Source: Deltaproteobacteria bacterium
Lineage (GTDB): Bacteria; Desulfobacterota; Desulfuromonadia; Desulfuromonadales; Geothermobacteraceae
NCBI GenBank assembly: GCA_003695205.1
Contig: RFIO01000240.1
Coordinates: 1 to 17,603 of the forward strand
Length of the DNA stretch: 17,603 nucleotides
Direction: 5' to 3'
The notes below the pieces were generated by a model. That model ran no database searches and was not told the origin of the DNA. It was given only the letters and a program-made list of their open reading frames with translations. Shown here piece by piece: positions 5,498-11,959 of the stretch (position 1 is its first letter; every line of letters starts with the position of its first letter). Made by a program: the position numbers and the translations under genes.

Positions 5498-6016
5498 ATG
5501 ATTCACGCCTACCGAAAAGTCACACCTGTTGTGCCAGAGTCGGCCTTTGTCGTTGATAGCGCCCAGGTCATTGGCGACGTCGTTCTTGGTGAGCACGCCA
5601 GCATCTGGTTCAATGCCGTGGTGCGCGGCGACGTCAACAGCATCCGAATCGGTGCCATGACCAACGTTCAGGACGGCACCGTCATCCACGTAACCAACAA
5701 AACCCACCCGACGCATATCGGTAAAGGGGTAACCATCGGCCACAACTGCACCCTGCATGGCTGCACGGTTGAAGATTACTGCCTGATAGGGATCGGCGCC
5801 ATTATCCTTGACGGCGCCGTGATCGGCCGGGAATCGATGGTGGCAGCAGGTAGCCTCGTTACCCCCGGCACCAGAATCGAGCCGGGCAGCCTGGTCATGG
5901 GCAGCCCGGCCCGGATGGTGCGCAGGTTGAGCGGGGAGGAGATCGCCGGGCTGCATCGCATGGCGGACAACTATATCGGCTATGTGGCCAGCTACCGCGA
6001 ACAGGATGGGGCGTAA
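5498..6016 (+). CDS. Gamma-class carbonic anhydrase family protein (left-handed beta-helix)
   Basis: A 172-residue hexapeptide-repeat protein of the gamma-CA/CamH/YrdA/PaaY group. The left-handed beta-helix repeats run from ~22 to ~145 (VIGDVVLGEHASIWFNAVV, then IGKGVTIGHN, then IGRESMVAAGSLV). The three zinc or iron ligands of gamma-CAs fit H64, H82 and H87 (IGHNCTLHG). The conserved pair in VRGD (R43, D45) and Q58 are also present. It lacks the acidic loop of archaeal Cam, as CamH-type proteins do. The expected role is CO2/bicarbonate hydration or a related hydrolase or acyl function; activity cannot be told from sequence. The ATG at 5498 follows GGGAG at 7 bases. It stands between the HU/IHF terminator and the OmpA cluster, and may form a single-gene unit with its structured leader. 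Confidence 0.88.
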   Translation: MIHAYRKVTPVVPESAFVVDSAQVIGDVVLGEHASIWFNAVVRGDVNSIRIGAMTNVQDGTVIHVTNKTHPTHIGKGVTIGHNCTLHGCTVEDYCLIGIGAIILDGAVIGRESMVAAGSLVTPGTRIEPGSLVMGSPARMVRRLSGEEIAGLHRMADNYIGYVASYREQDGA

Positions 6017-6018
6017 CA

Positions 6019-6047
6019 TTGATTTCGTTCTTTTGGAATGGTATGAA
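6019..6047 (+). promoter_or_regulatory. Candidate sigma-70 promoter for the envelope cluster
   Basis: TTGATT (6019-6024, 4/6), a 17-base spacer and TATGAA (6042-6047, 4/6), beginning two bases after the carbonic anhydrase stop. Transcription would start near 6054, leaving a ~37-base leader before the ATG at 6091. The surrounding 74 bases are distinctly AT-richer than the coding DNA. Confidence 0.4.
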
Positions 6048-6090
6048 TGCGCCGATATTGTTAATGAACATCTCTTCGCGGAAAGGGATT

Positions 6091-7581
6091 ATGAAATCAC
6101 TTCTGACATTGCTTCTGCTGGTTGCGCTGACAGGTGTTGCCTTCAGGGCTGAGGCTGTTCCGACGCAGTACGGGGCCAGCGGCCTGGTGAACCAGCCTAC
6201 GGCCGAAACCCTCAATGCCGGCAATATCTGCGTCGGCATCTGGTGCAACTATTCCTACGTTGACGCCACCCGGAAGGACGCCCTCATTGTCCCGGTCGGC
6301 ATCACCATCGGTCTGGGAACCTTCTTTGAGATGTACGGTTCCTACCCGAACCTGCTGTTCAACGACGATGAACTCGAAAGCGGCCGGGGGCAGACCAATC
6401 TGGGGGCAAAGATTCGTTTCCTGGGCAAGCGCTCCTCCAGGTTCAAGATGGCAGTCGAAGGGCAGATGCTCCGCACGATATCGGACAACCAGGCCATCGA
6501 CGGTCTCACCGATTACATGGGGCGGGTCATTGCCTCGCTCAAGCTGAACAGCGTCGGCTTCCATGTCAACGGCGGCTATGTCGCCAATGAAAGCCCCGCA
6601 GGCGTTTCCTACGACGACCAGACCATCGCCGGTGGCGGCATCGAGATTTTCCCGACCGGCCGTCTGCGCCTGGTAGCGGAAGGAGAATGGCGCTCGAGCA
6701 AGATTGCCAACGGCGAGGACTACACCGAAATCACCGCCGGGTTCCAGTACTACATTTCCCCGCATTTCACCTTCAACCTGGCCGGATCGATCGGGCTGAC
6801 CGACGACACGCCCGACTGGCGGGTGCTTGCCGGTTTCTCCGGCTGCCAGGGGATCGGCACCTACCAGCGCCCGATCCCCAAGCTGATCGAGCAGGTACCG
6901 CTCGCTGAGGAAAAACCGGCCGAAAAGAAGAAGGTAGTCAAGATCAAGACCCTGACACCCCTGACCCCGGTTGCCAGGGTCAAGGTCAAGCCCGCCAAGG
7001 TTTCGCCGGTCGCCAAGCTCGAGGTCAAAGTCAAGCCCAAAGGCGAGGAGGTGACCGTCGATCCCTCCGAGCGTCTGAAAATCCCCGGCACCAGCGAACT
7101 CAAGGCCATACAGGCATCTCCGGTAACTCCGGCACCGCCGCCGGTACCTGTTCCACCCGCCTCCAAGGGTGCCGATGCCAAGGCCGGGCCGGTGATTGAC
7201 AAACCGACCAGGGCCATCGTCTATCGCAAGTTCAAGATGGACGAGCTGACCTTTGCCTTCGACCAGTACTCCCTGAACGAGAACGGCATGAAGGCTCTGG
7301 CCCTGATCGCCGAGGAGCTGCGCAAGGACAACAAGTGGTTCATTCTGCGATTCGACGGCCATACCGACAGCACCGGTTCGGTCAATTACAACGAGCGGCT
7401 GTCCCTTAAGCGAGCCATCTCGACGGCTACGGCCATGGTGGTCAACAACGGCTTCGACCCAGAGCGCATCTTTGTCAAGGGCTTCGGTGAATCGAAACCG
7501 ATCGCCAGCAACGACAGCCCGGAAGGACGCAGCGCCAATCGCAGGGTCGAAATCCTGGTTCTGGTTCGGAAGGAGGAGTGA
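6091..7581 (+). CDS. OmpA-family outer-membrane protein: barrel, Lys/Pro-rich linker and peptidoglycan-binding domain
   Basis: A 496-residue envelope protein. Residues 1-22 are a signal peptide (KSLLTLLLLVALTGVAF, cleavage after AEA). Residues ~23-270 read as an outer-membrane beta-barrel of alternating aromatic and polar strands ending AGFSG. Residues ~285-375 are a linker rich in Lys, Val and Pro (repeated VKVKP) and then Pro (PAPPPVPVPP). Residues ~379-496 are an OmpA C-terminal domain with GHTDSTG (D426), R441 and SANRRVEIL near the end; D426 and R441 correspond to the pair that grips diaminopimelate in OmpA. It should tether outer membrane to cell wall. I chose the ATG at 6091, which begins the signal peptide and follows GGAAAGGG; an upstream TTG at 6019 would bury it. 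The stop overlaps the next gene by one base (TGATG). Confidence 0.85.
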   Translation: MKSLLTLLLLVALTGVAFRAEAVPTQYGASGLVNQPTAETLNAGNICVGIWCNYSYVDATRKDALIVPVGITIGLGTFFEMYGSYPNLLFNDDELESGRGQTNLGAKIRFLGKRSSRFKMAVEGQMLRTISDNQAIDGLTDYMGRVIASLKLNSVGFHVNGGYVANESPAGVSYDDQTIAGGGIEIFPTGRLRLVAEGEWRSSKIANGEDYTEITAGFQYYISPHFTFNLAGSIGLTDDTPDWRVLAGFSGCQGIGTYQRPIPKLIEQVPLAEEKPAEKKKVVKIKTLTPLTPVARVKVKPAKVSPVAKLEVKVKPKGEEVTVDPSERLKIPGTSELKAIQASPVTPAPPPVPVPPASKGADAKAGPVIDKPTRAIVYRKFKMDELTFAFDQYSLNENGMKALALIAEELRKDNKWFILRFDGHTDSTGSVNYNERLSLKRAISTATAMVVNNGFDPERIFVKGFGESKPIASNDSPEGRSANRRVEILVLVRKEE

Positions 7582-8087
7582 TGCGCTGGCTGACGCTACG
7601 GCACTTCATTCTTGCCGCCCTGATTCCCCTGGTGGGCCTTGCCAGCCCGGTCTGTGCGGACGAAAATCCGGAGCTGTCTTTCGAGCAATTCATCAACAGC
7701 CGCGAGGTTGTGGCGACGGTCTACTTCGCGACCGGTTCCCACCAGCTTGACCAGGAAAGCCGGGGCGTCCTGGAAAGGATTGCCCCGGAACTCAAAGGCA
7801 TCTCACCGGACGAGAAGGTCCTTCGGATTGAAGGGTTCTCCAGCCCCGAGGGAAAGGAACTGGCCAACGTCAGGCTGTCGATGGAACGAGCCGCCGCCGT
7901 GGAGCTCTTCCTGCGCGACATCAGCGGCATCACCTACGACCGCTACCTGGTCGGCATGGGAGTGCGTGACGACCAAGGCCTGACCAACGCAAAACAGCGT
8001 CGTGTGGACATTGCGATTTATGATAATGTTCTGAATGTCGACTGGGACAAATCGGAACGGATCGTCATCGACGGCCACAGGGACTGA
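7581..8087 (+). CDS. Small periplasmic OmpA-like domain protein lacking the DAP-binding Asp
   Basis: A 168-residue secreted protein. Residues 1-26 are a signal peptide (ending SPVCA). Residues ~45-155 fold as an OmpA/MotB-like domain: VYFATGSHQLDQES, then LRIEGFSSPEG, ANVRLSMERA, and QRRVDIAIY at the end. Where peptidoglycan-binding members have GHTD, this has GFSS, so Ser88 replaces the DAP-binding Asp, while the partner Arg (R103) is kept. Binding to peptidoglycan may be lost or altered. The ATG at 7581 overlaps the TGA of the previous gene and is served by the AAGGAGG at 7570-7576. A GTG three bases upstream is possible but would sit too close to that site. Co-translation with the barrel protein suggests a shared envelope role. 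Confidence 0.78.
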   Translation: MRWLTLRHFILAALIPLVGLASPVCADENPELSFEQFINSREVVATVYFATGSHQLDQESRGVLERIAPELKGISPDEKVLRIEGFSSPEGKELANVRLSMERAAAVELFLRDISGITYDRYLVGMGVRDDQGLTNAKQRRVDIAIYDNVLNVDWDKSERIVIDGHRD

Positions 8088-8097
8088 CGGAGGGACA

Positions 8098-8571
8098 ATG
8101 GCAGATCTGGCGGCGCTGAGAAAAAGCCATCTTTTTCAGGAGATGGACGAGACGGACCTGGCTGCCCTGGCGCCGGTATTCAATGAAATGGACATGGCCG
8201 AGGGTGCCACCATTTTCATTGAGAACATGCCCGGTGAAATGCTCTACCTGATTCGGGAAGGTACGGTTCGTATCTCCAAGATGCTGGCGGAGGGGCAGGA
8301 AAAGACCCTGGTCATTCTCGGTCCCGAAGATGTTTTCGGCGAAATGGCCATCCTGGATTCCGCACCCAGGTCGGCGACTGCGCGAGCGGTCGAAAAGGCC
8401 AGCCTGCTCTGCATCAAGAAGGACGATTTCGAATCCATCTGCGACCGGAACCCGAAACTGGGGCTGAAACTCATGCGCAACATCATAAGGGTCTTCAGTC
8501 GTCGAATCCGGGAAAACAACGACGAATTCCGCGATATGCTGATCTGGTCGCTCGGCAAGCGCAAATCCTGA
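8098..8571 (+). CDS. Stand-alone cyclic-nucleotide-binding-domain protein
   Basis: A 157-residue cytoplasmic protein consisting of one CRP-like cyclic-nucleotide-binding domain (residues ~10-125) and a short helical tail (~126-157). The phosphate-binding cassette is well conserved: FGEMAILDSAPRSATARA, with G81-E82 and R91-S92 in the expected places, so cNMP binding is credible. There is no helix-turn-helix, so it is not a CRP-type regulator by itself and would have to act through a partner. The ATG at 8098 follows GGAGGG. It lies 10 bases after the OmpA-like gene and 12 before the lipoprotein gene, so it is probably in the envelope operon. The ligand (cAMP, cGMP or none) and partner are unknown. 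Similar lone domains also occur as subunits or regulators of enzymes and transporters. Confidence 0.8.
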   Translation: MADLAALRKSHLFQEMDETDLAALAPVFNEMDMAEGATIFIENMPGEMLYLIREGTVRISKMLAEGQEKTLVILGPEDVFGEMAILDSAPRSATARAVEKASLLCIKKDDFESICDRNPKLGLKLMRNIIRVFSRRIRENNDEFRDMLIWSLGKRKS

Positions 8572-8583
8572 AGGGAGGTCGCC

Positions 8584-9222
8584 ATGTTCTTACGATCCCT
8601 GGTCACGGGCGCACTTCTGACCCTGCTTCTGGCAGGCTGCGGCGTTACCATCAGGCCCCAGGCCGGTGGCGGCTATACCGCCAATCCTGACAACTCGCTG
8701 ACAGCGCAGAAAAACGGGCTGGTGGTGACGGCCGGTGTCCAGGATCTTGAAGTCGCTCCCTACCGGATGGTCGACAATATCACCTCCTTCAGGGTGGTGA
8801 TCGACAACCGCACCGGACGGGAACTTGAAATCCCGCTTGAGTCCTTCGTCCTCATTGACGACCAGGGCCAGCAGTACCGACCCATTCGCCCGGAAAAAAT
8901 CAGGGAGATCGTCAAGAAAGACTCCAACTACCTGATTCCCTATCCCTATGTAGGCTACTACTATCTGGAAGACCGGGAGAAGACAGCCCAGTATGATACC
9001 TTCCAGAGCAGTCGTCCCTACTACACCCAGAACTATCCGCAGGACATTTTCACCCAGGCTCTGCCCGAAGATTCCATCCTGCCTGAAGCAAAGATTGCCG
9101 GACTGGTCTATTTCGTTGTCGACCTTTACGGCAAAAAAAGTTTTGAACTGCGACTCTACCTTCCCGAGGGGCAGGGGGGCGGTCAGCCCGACTTTCGATT
9201 CCCCTTCATCGTTGAAAAGTAG
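8584..9222 (+). CDS. Predicted lipoprotein, function unknown
   Basis: A 212-residue lipoprotein. The signal peptide ends in the lipobox LLAGC, with C19 as the lipidated residue; residue +2 is Gly, so outer-membrane sorting is possible. The mature part starts with a short Gly-rich stretch, then has an immunoglobulin-like beta pattern (~60-105; SFRVVIDNRTGRELEIPL, then SFVLIDDQGQQYRPI). This resembles the DUF4352-type domains that carry conserved N-R-T and D-D-x-G-x-x-Y patterns. A Tyr-rich loop follows (IPYPYVGYYYL), with an AGLVYFVVD strand near 175. GGGAGGT precedes the ATG at 8584. It is last of the four-gene envelope cluster, and a long hairpin follows its stop. I do not recognise a specific function. 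Confidence 0.78.
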   Translation: MFLRSLVTGALLTLLLAGCGVTIRPQAGGGYTANPDNSLTAQKNGLVVTAGVQDLEVAPYRMVDNITSFRVVIDNRTGRELEIPLESFVLIDDQGQQYRPIRPEKIREIVKKDSNYLIPYPYVGYYYLEDREKTAQYDTFQSSRPYYTQNYPQDIFTQALPEDSILPEAKIAGLVYFVVDLYGKKSFELRLYLPEGQGGGQPDFRFPFIVEK

Positions 9223-9239
9223 GCTCCGGGACGTATCAT
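9212..9239 (+). promoter_or_regulatory. Candidate sigma-70 promoter for the Na/Pi cotransporter gene
   Basis: TTGAAA (9212-9217, 5/6), a 16-base spacer and TATCAT (9234-9239, 5/6). The -35 box lies inside the final codons of the lipoprotein gene. Transcription would start near 9246, at the very base of the 9245-9279 hairpin. Confidence 0.5.
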
Positions 9240-9244
9240 AGATA

Positions 9245-9287
9245 GCAGGGGCGGGGATGCCGGACGTTCCCGCCCCTGCCTGTTCTT
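9245..9287 (+). terminator. Long hairpin: likely terminator of the envelope cluster
   Basis: A perfect 11-bp stem GCAGGGGCGGG (9245-9255) / CCCGCCCCTGC (9269-9279) surrounds a 13-base interior, followed by CTGTTCTT. The T-tract is broken, so termination may be partial. If the 9212-9239 promoter is real, the same hairpin would also be the capped 5' end of the next transcript. Confidence 0.65.
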
Positions 9288-9312
9288 GTAACCAGGACCG
9301 CCCGGAGTGCCC

Positions 9313-11004
9313 ATGCTCGACCTCCTGTTTGACCACCGCCTTATCTTCGGCCTGCTGGGCGGGCTCGGCCTCTTCCTTTACGGCATGCGCATCCTGTCGA
9401 CCGGGCTGCAGAAGCTCAGCGGCACCAGACTGCGCGTAATCCTTTCAGCCCTGACCGGCAACCGGATTGTCGGCGCGCTGGTCGGCGCCCTGGTGACCGT
9501 GGCCGTCCAGTCCTCGAGCGCCGTCAGTGTTATGCTTGTCGGCCTGGTGAACGCCGGCCTGGTCACGCTGGTTCAGGCGATTGGGGTCATTATCGGTGTC
9601 AACGTCGGCACGACGCTGACCGCCCAATTGCTGGCCTTCCCCCTTACGGGACTGGCTCTGCCGGCCATCGGCATCGGCGCACTCGTCAGCCTGGTCAGCC
9701 GCAATCGCAAATATGCCTACTACGGTGAGGTCCTGCTTGGCCTGGGCCTGGTCTTTTTCGGTCTCGGGCTGATGAAGCAGGCCTTCGACCCGGTGAAAGG
9801 AAGCGCTGAATTCGTCCAGTTCCTCACCATGGTTGGCGACAATCGCCTGCTGGCCGTTGCGGTGGGGGCGCTGGTCACCATAATGCTCCAGAGCAGCACC
9901 GCCACCATTGGACTGACCCTGGTGCTGGCGAGCAGCGGGCTGCTCGATTTTCAGGGAAGCGTGGCCCTGATTCTCGGAGAGAATATCGGCACAACGGTGA
10001 CGGCCAATATTGCCGCTATCGGTGCCGGCGTCGACGCCAGGCGCGCGGCCCTTTCCCACCTGATGTTCAACCTGATCGGCGTGGTCTTCATGCTCATGCT
10101 TTTTCCATTCTTTACCTGGCTGGTCGACTGGGTTACCCCGGGCAACCCGGATTTTGTCGTCGCCACCGCCGATCAGGGAGCGTTCTATGGTGCCGCACTC
10201 GGCGACAAGCCCTTTATCGCCCGGCACGTTGCCAACACCCACACTCTTTTCAATCTGCTCAATGCACTGATCTTCCTGCCACTTGTCGGGCCGCTGGCGC
10301 GCCTGACCTGCCTGATCCTGCCCGGGGTCCAGAGCCGCAACGATATCCAGGTTCGCTATATCGATCACCGTGTACTCGAAACACCCCCCATCGCCCTGGG
10401 GCAAGCCCGACTGGAAATCAAAAGGATGGGGCAGGTTGCCCGCGAAATGCTCGCCGAGACCGTTGGCTACCAGCAGGATCTCGATGAGAGAAGGTCGGAT
10501 GGCATCCAGCGGCGGGAGGAGATTCTCGATCTGCTGCAGCACGACATCACCGATTTTCTCGTGCGCCTGTCCCAGCGCTCGGTTTCGCAAAGCACCTCAA
10601 GCCAGATAGCGATCCTGCTCAACGTCGTCAACGACCTTGAGAGAATTGGCGACCATTGCGTCAACCTGCTGATGCTGCACAGGCGCCGGCTCAGGGAAAA
10701 GATCATGTTTTCCGATGTTGCCGTGGAAGAGTTGCATACAATGGGCACAAAGGTTCGCACCTTTGTCAATACGGTCCTTGAGCAGCTCGACCGCAACGGG
10801 GAGGCCGACTTTGCCGGCCTTGCCGAAATCGAGCAGGAGATCGACGACCTGGAAGCCACCTTGCGCCAGAACCATATCAATCGGCTGAATACCGGTGAAT
10901 GCGCCGTACTGCCGGGTCTGCTGTTTATCGAGGCGGTTCAAAGCCTTGAGAAGATTGCCGACCACGCCTACAAGATTGTCCGTTCATTGCAGTCCCATGC
11001 CTGA
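9313..11004 (+). CDS. Na/Pi cotransporter family protein with C-terminal PhoU-like domain
   Basis: A 563-residue inner-membrane protein of the bacterial NaPi-II type (YjbB-like), which moves phosphate with sodium; members work in import or export. The transmembrane half (~10-345) contains the two inverted-repeat signatures: QSSSA at 66-70 followed by GVNVGTTLTA, and QSSTA at 193-197 followed by GENIGTTVTA. The C-terminal ~200 residues are helical and PhoU-like, with both half-repeat motifs, NDLERIGDH and LEKIADHAY, the metal-binding E-x3-D pattern of PhoU. The ATG at 9313 follows GGAG at 5 bases and is preferred over the GTG two codons upstream. Its last eight bases overlap the start of the Ppx/GppA gene. 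No Pho box was recognised; a promoter at 9212-9239 is possible. Confidence 0.92.
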   Translation: MLDLLFDHRLIFGLLGGLGLFLYGMRILSTGLQKLSGTRLRVILSALTGNRIVGALVGALVTVAVQSSSAVSVMLVGLVNAGLVTLVQAIGVIIGVNVGTTLTAQLLAFPLTGLALPAIGIGALVSLVSRNRKYAYYGEVLLGLGLVFFGLGLMKQAFDPVKGSAEFVQFLTMVGDNRLLAVAVGALVTIMLQSSTATIGLTLVLASSGLLDFQGSVALILGENIGTTVTANIAAIGAGVDARRAALSHLMFNLIGVVFMLMLFPFFTWLVDWVTPGNPDFVVATADQGAFYGAALGDKPFIARHVANTHTLFNLLNALIFLPLVGPLARLTCLILPGVQSRNDIQVRYIDHRVLETPPIALGQARLEIKRMGQVAREMLAETVGYQQDLDERRSDGIQRREEILDLLQHDITDFLVRLSQRSVSQSTSSQIAILLNVVNDLERIGDHCVNLLMLHRRRLREKIMFSDVAVEELHTMGTKVRTFVNTVLEQLDRNGEADFAGLAEIEQEIDDLEATLRQNHINRLNTGECAVLPGLLFIEAVQSLEKIADHAYKIVRSLQSHA

Positions 11005-11893
11005 CAGCCCTTCCTGTGTCATCGATATCGGGTCGAACACCGTGCGCATGCTTGTGGCCCGTGTCCGGCACGGTACGGTGGAACGGCTTTGCTACCGACA
11101 GAAAACGACTCGACTGGCCCGGGGGCTGGCCTGTTGCGGACGCCTTGCTCCGGAAAGAATGGAGGCTACCCTGGCAACAGTCCGGGAGCTCCTGTTTCAG
11201 GCAGCGTCCTGGAATATTGACCGGTCTCTGCTCATCGCCACCGAAGCGGTGCGTGCCGCCGCCAACGGCAGAGACTTCGAAACCCGGCTCCGGTCTCTGG
11301 AAGGGGTGAGTATCCGGATTCTTGACTGGCGCACCGAGGCGCGGCTCGGTTGTCTTGGGGCGCTGAGTTCGCTTGTGTCCCCCAAAACCGATTGCCTCTT
11401 TTTCGATCTTGGCGGTGGCAGTCTTGAGTTGGCCGTTGCCCGCGGACCGGAAATGCGGCACGCCCTCAGCCTGCCCCTGGGCGTCGTTCGGCTCGCCGAA
11501 GACCCGGACCTGCGCCCACGGGTTCGCGCAAAAGTCCATCGGGCTCTTGAGGAACTCAGAAGATTGCATGGCGCGGGCAGGCTTGTCGGGGCAGCCGGAA
11601 CGGTTACGACGTTGGCCGCGATCCATCTCGGCATGCGGGTCTACGAGCCGGGGCGCATCAACGGTACAATCCTCGACCGCAAAAGCCTGGCATTCATTCG
11701 GGACAGGCTGGCACCGCTGTCGACCGCGGAGCGCGAGCGGATTCCCGGCATGGAGCCGGGCCGGGGAGACCTGATTCTTCCCGGTCTCGACCTGGTGCTT
11801 GAGCTGATGGACCTGTCAGGCTTTGAAAACCTGACCGTGGCCGATGGCGGCGTACTTGAAGGTGCGCTGCTTGATGCAACCTTGTTTCATTGA
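10997..11893 (+). CDS. Ppx/GppA-family phosphatase (exopolyphosphatase / pppGpp phosphatase)
   Basis: A 298-residue member of the ASKHA-fold Ppx/GppA family, which removes terminal phosphate from polyphosphate or from pppGpp. Motifs seen: phosphate-1 loop DIGSNTVRML at 10-19, the catalytic-region Glu in ATEAVRAA (E83), DLGGGSLEL at 137-145 and a late GAAGTVTTLA. It is the short two-lobe form, without the HD-type C-terminal domain of E. coli Ppx, as in many anaerobes. Which substrate it prefers cannot be told from sequence. The ATG at 10997 overlaps the transporter stop by eight bases (ATGCCTGA) and has no good Shine-Dalgarno, so translational coupling is likely. The pairing suggests a joint role in phosphate or polyphosphate balance. 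Its TGA is shared with the -35 box of the ior operon. Confidence 0.9.
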   Translation: MPDSPSCVIDIGSNTVRMLVARVRHGTVERLCYRQKTTRLARGLACCGRLAPERMEATLATVRELLFQAASWNIDRSLLIATEAVRAAANGRDFETRLRSLEGVSIRILDWRTEARLGCLGALSSLVSPKTDCLFFDLGGGSLELAVARGPEMRHALSLPLGVVRLAEDPDLRPRVRAKVHRALEELRRLHGAGRLVGAAGTVTTLAAIHLGMRVYEPGRINGTILDRKSLAFIRDRLAPLSTAERERIPGMEPGRGDLILPGLDLVLELMDLSGFENLTVADGGVLEGALLDATLFH

Positions 11894-11918
11894 CAGCCCT
11901 GCCCATATTGTCTATCTT
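11890..11918 (+). promoter_or_regulatory. Sigma-70 promoter of the ior-paaK operon
   Basis: TTGACA (11890-11895), a 17-base spacer and TATCTT (11913-11918, 4/6). The -35 box contains the stop codon of the Ppx/GppA gene. Transcription would begin near 11925, ~35 bases before the iorA ATG. No operator was recognised in the remaining leader. Confidence 0.6.
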
Positions 11919-11959
11919 CGGATTTCGGTTTCAATCCCTTCAACTACAGGTGGTTATCA

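Noticed and set aside
5233..5556. Open frame of 107 codons across the terminator and carbonic anhydrase leader
   Set aside because: It runs through the HU/IHF terminator and into the carbonic anhydrase gene in another frame. It has no ribosome-binding site and no recognisable protein pattern.
6019..6090. TTG start at 6019 for the OmpA-family protein
   Set aside because: It would put 24 residues before a normal signal peptide and overlaps a likely promoter. The ATG at 6091 has a good ribosome-binding site.
6940..7060. Repeated GTCAAG/GTCAAAGTCAAG units in the OmpA linker as a DNA repeat
   Set aside because: They reflect Lys-Val-Lys-Pro linker coding and are irregular in spacing, so they are not a separate repeat element.
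9445..10590. A 381-codon minus-strand open frame opposite the Na/Pi cotransporter gene
   Set aside because: The opposite strand encodes a clear transporter with both QSS motifs. The antisense frame has no family motif and a Gln/Asp/His-rich composition.
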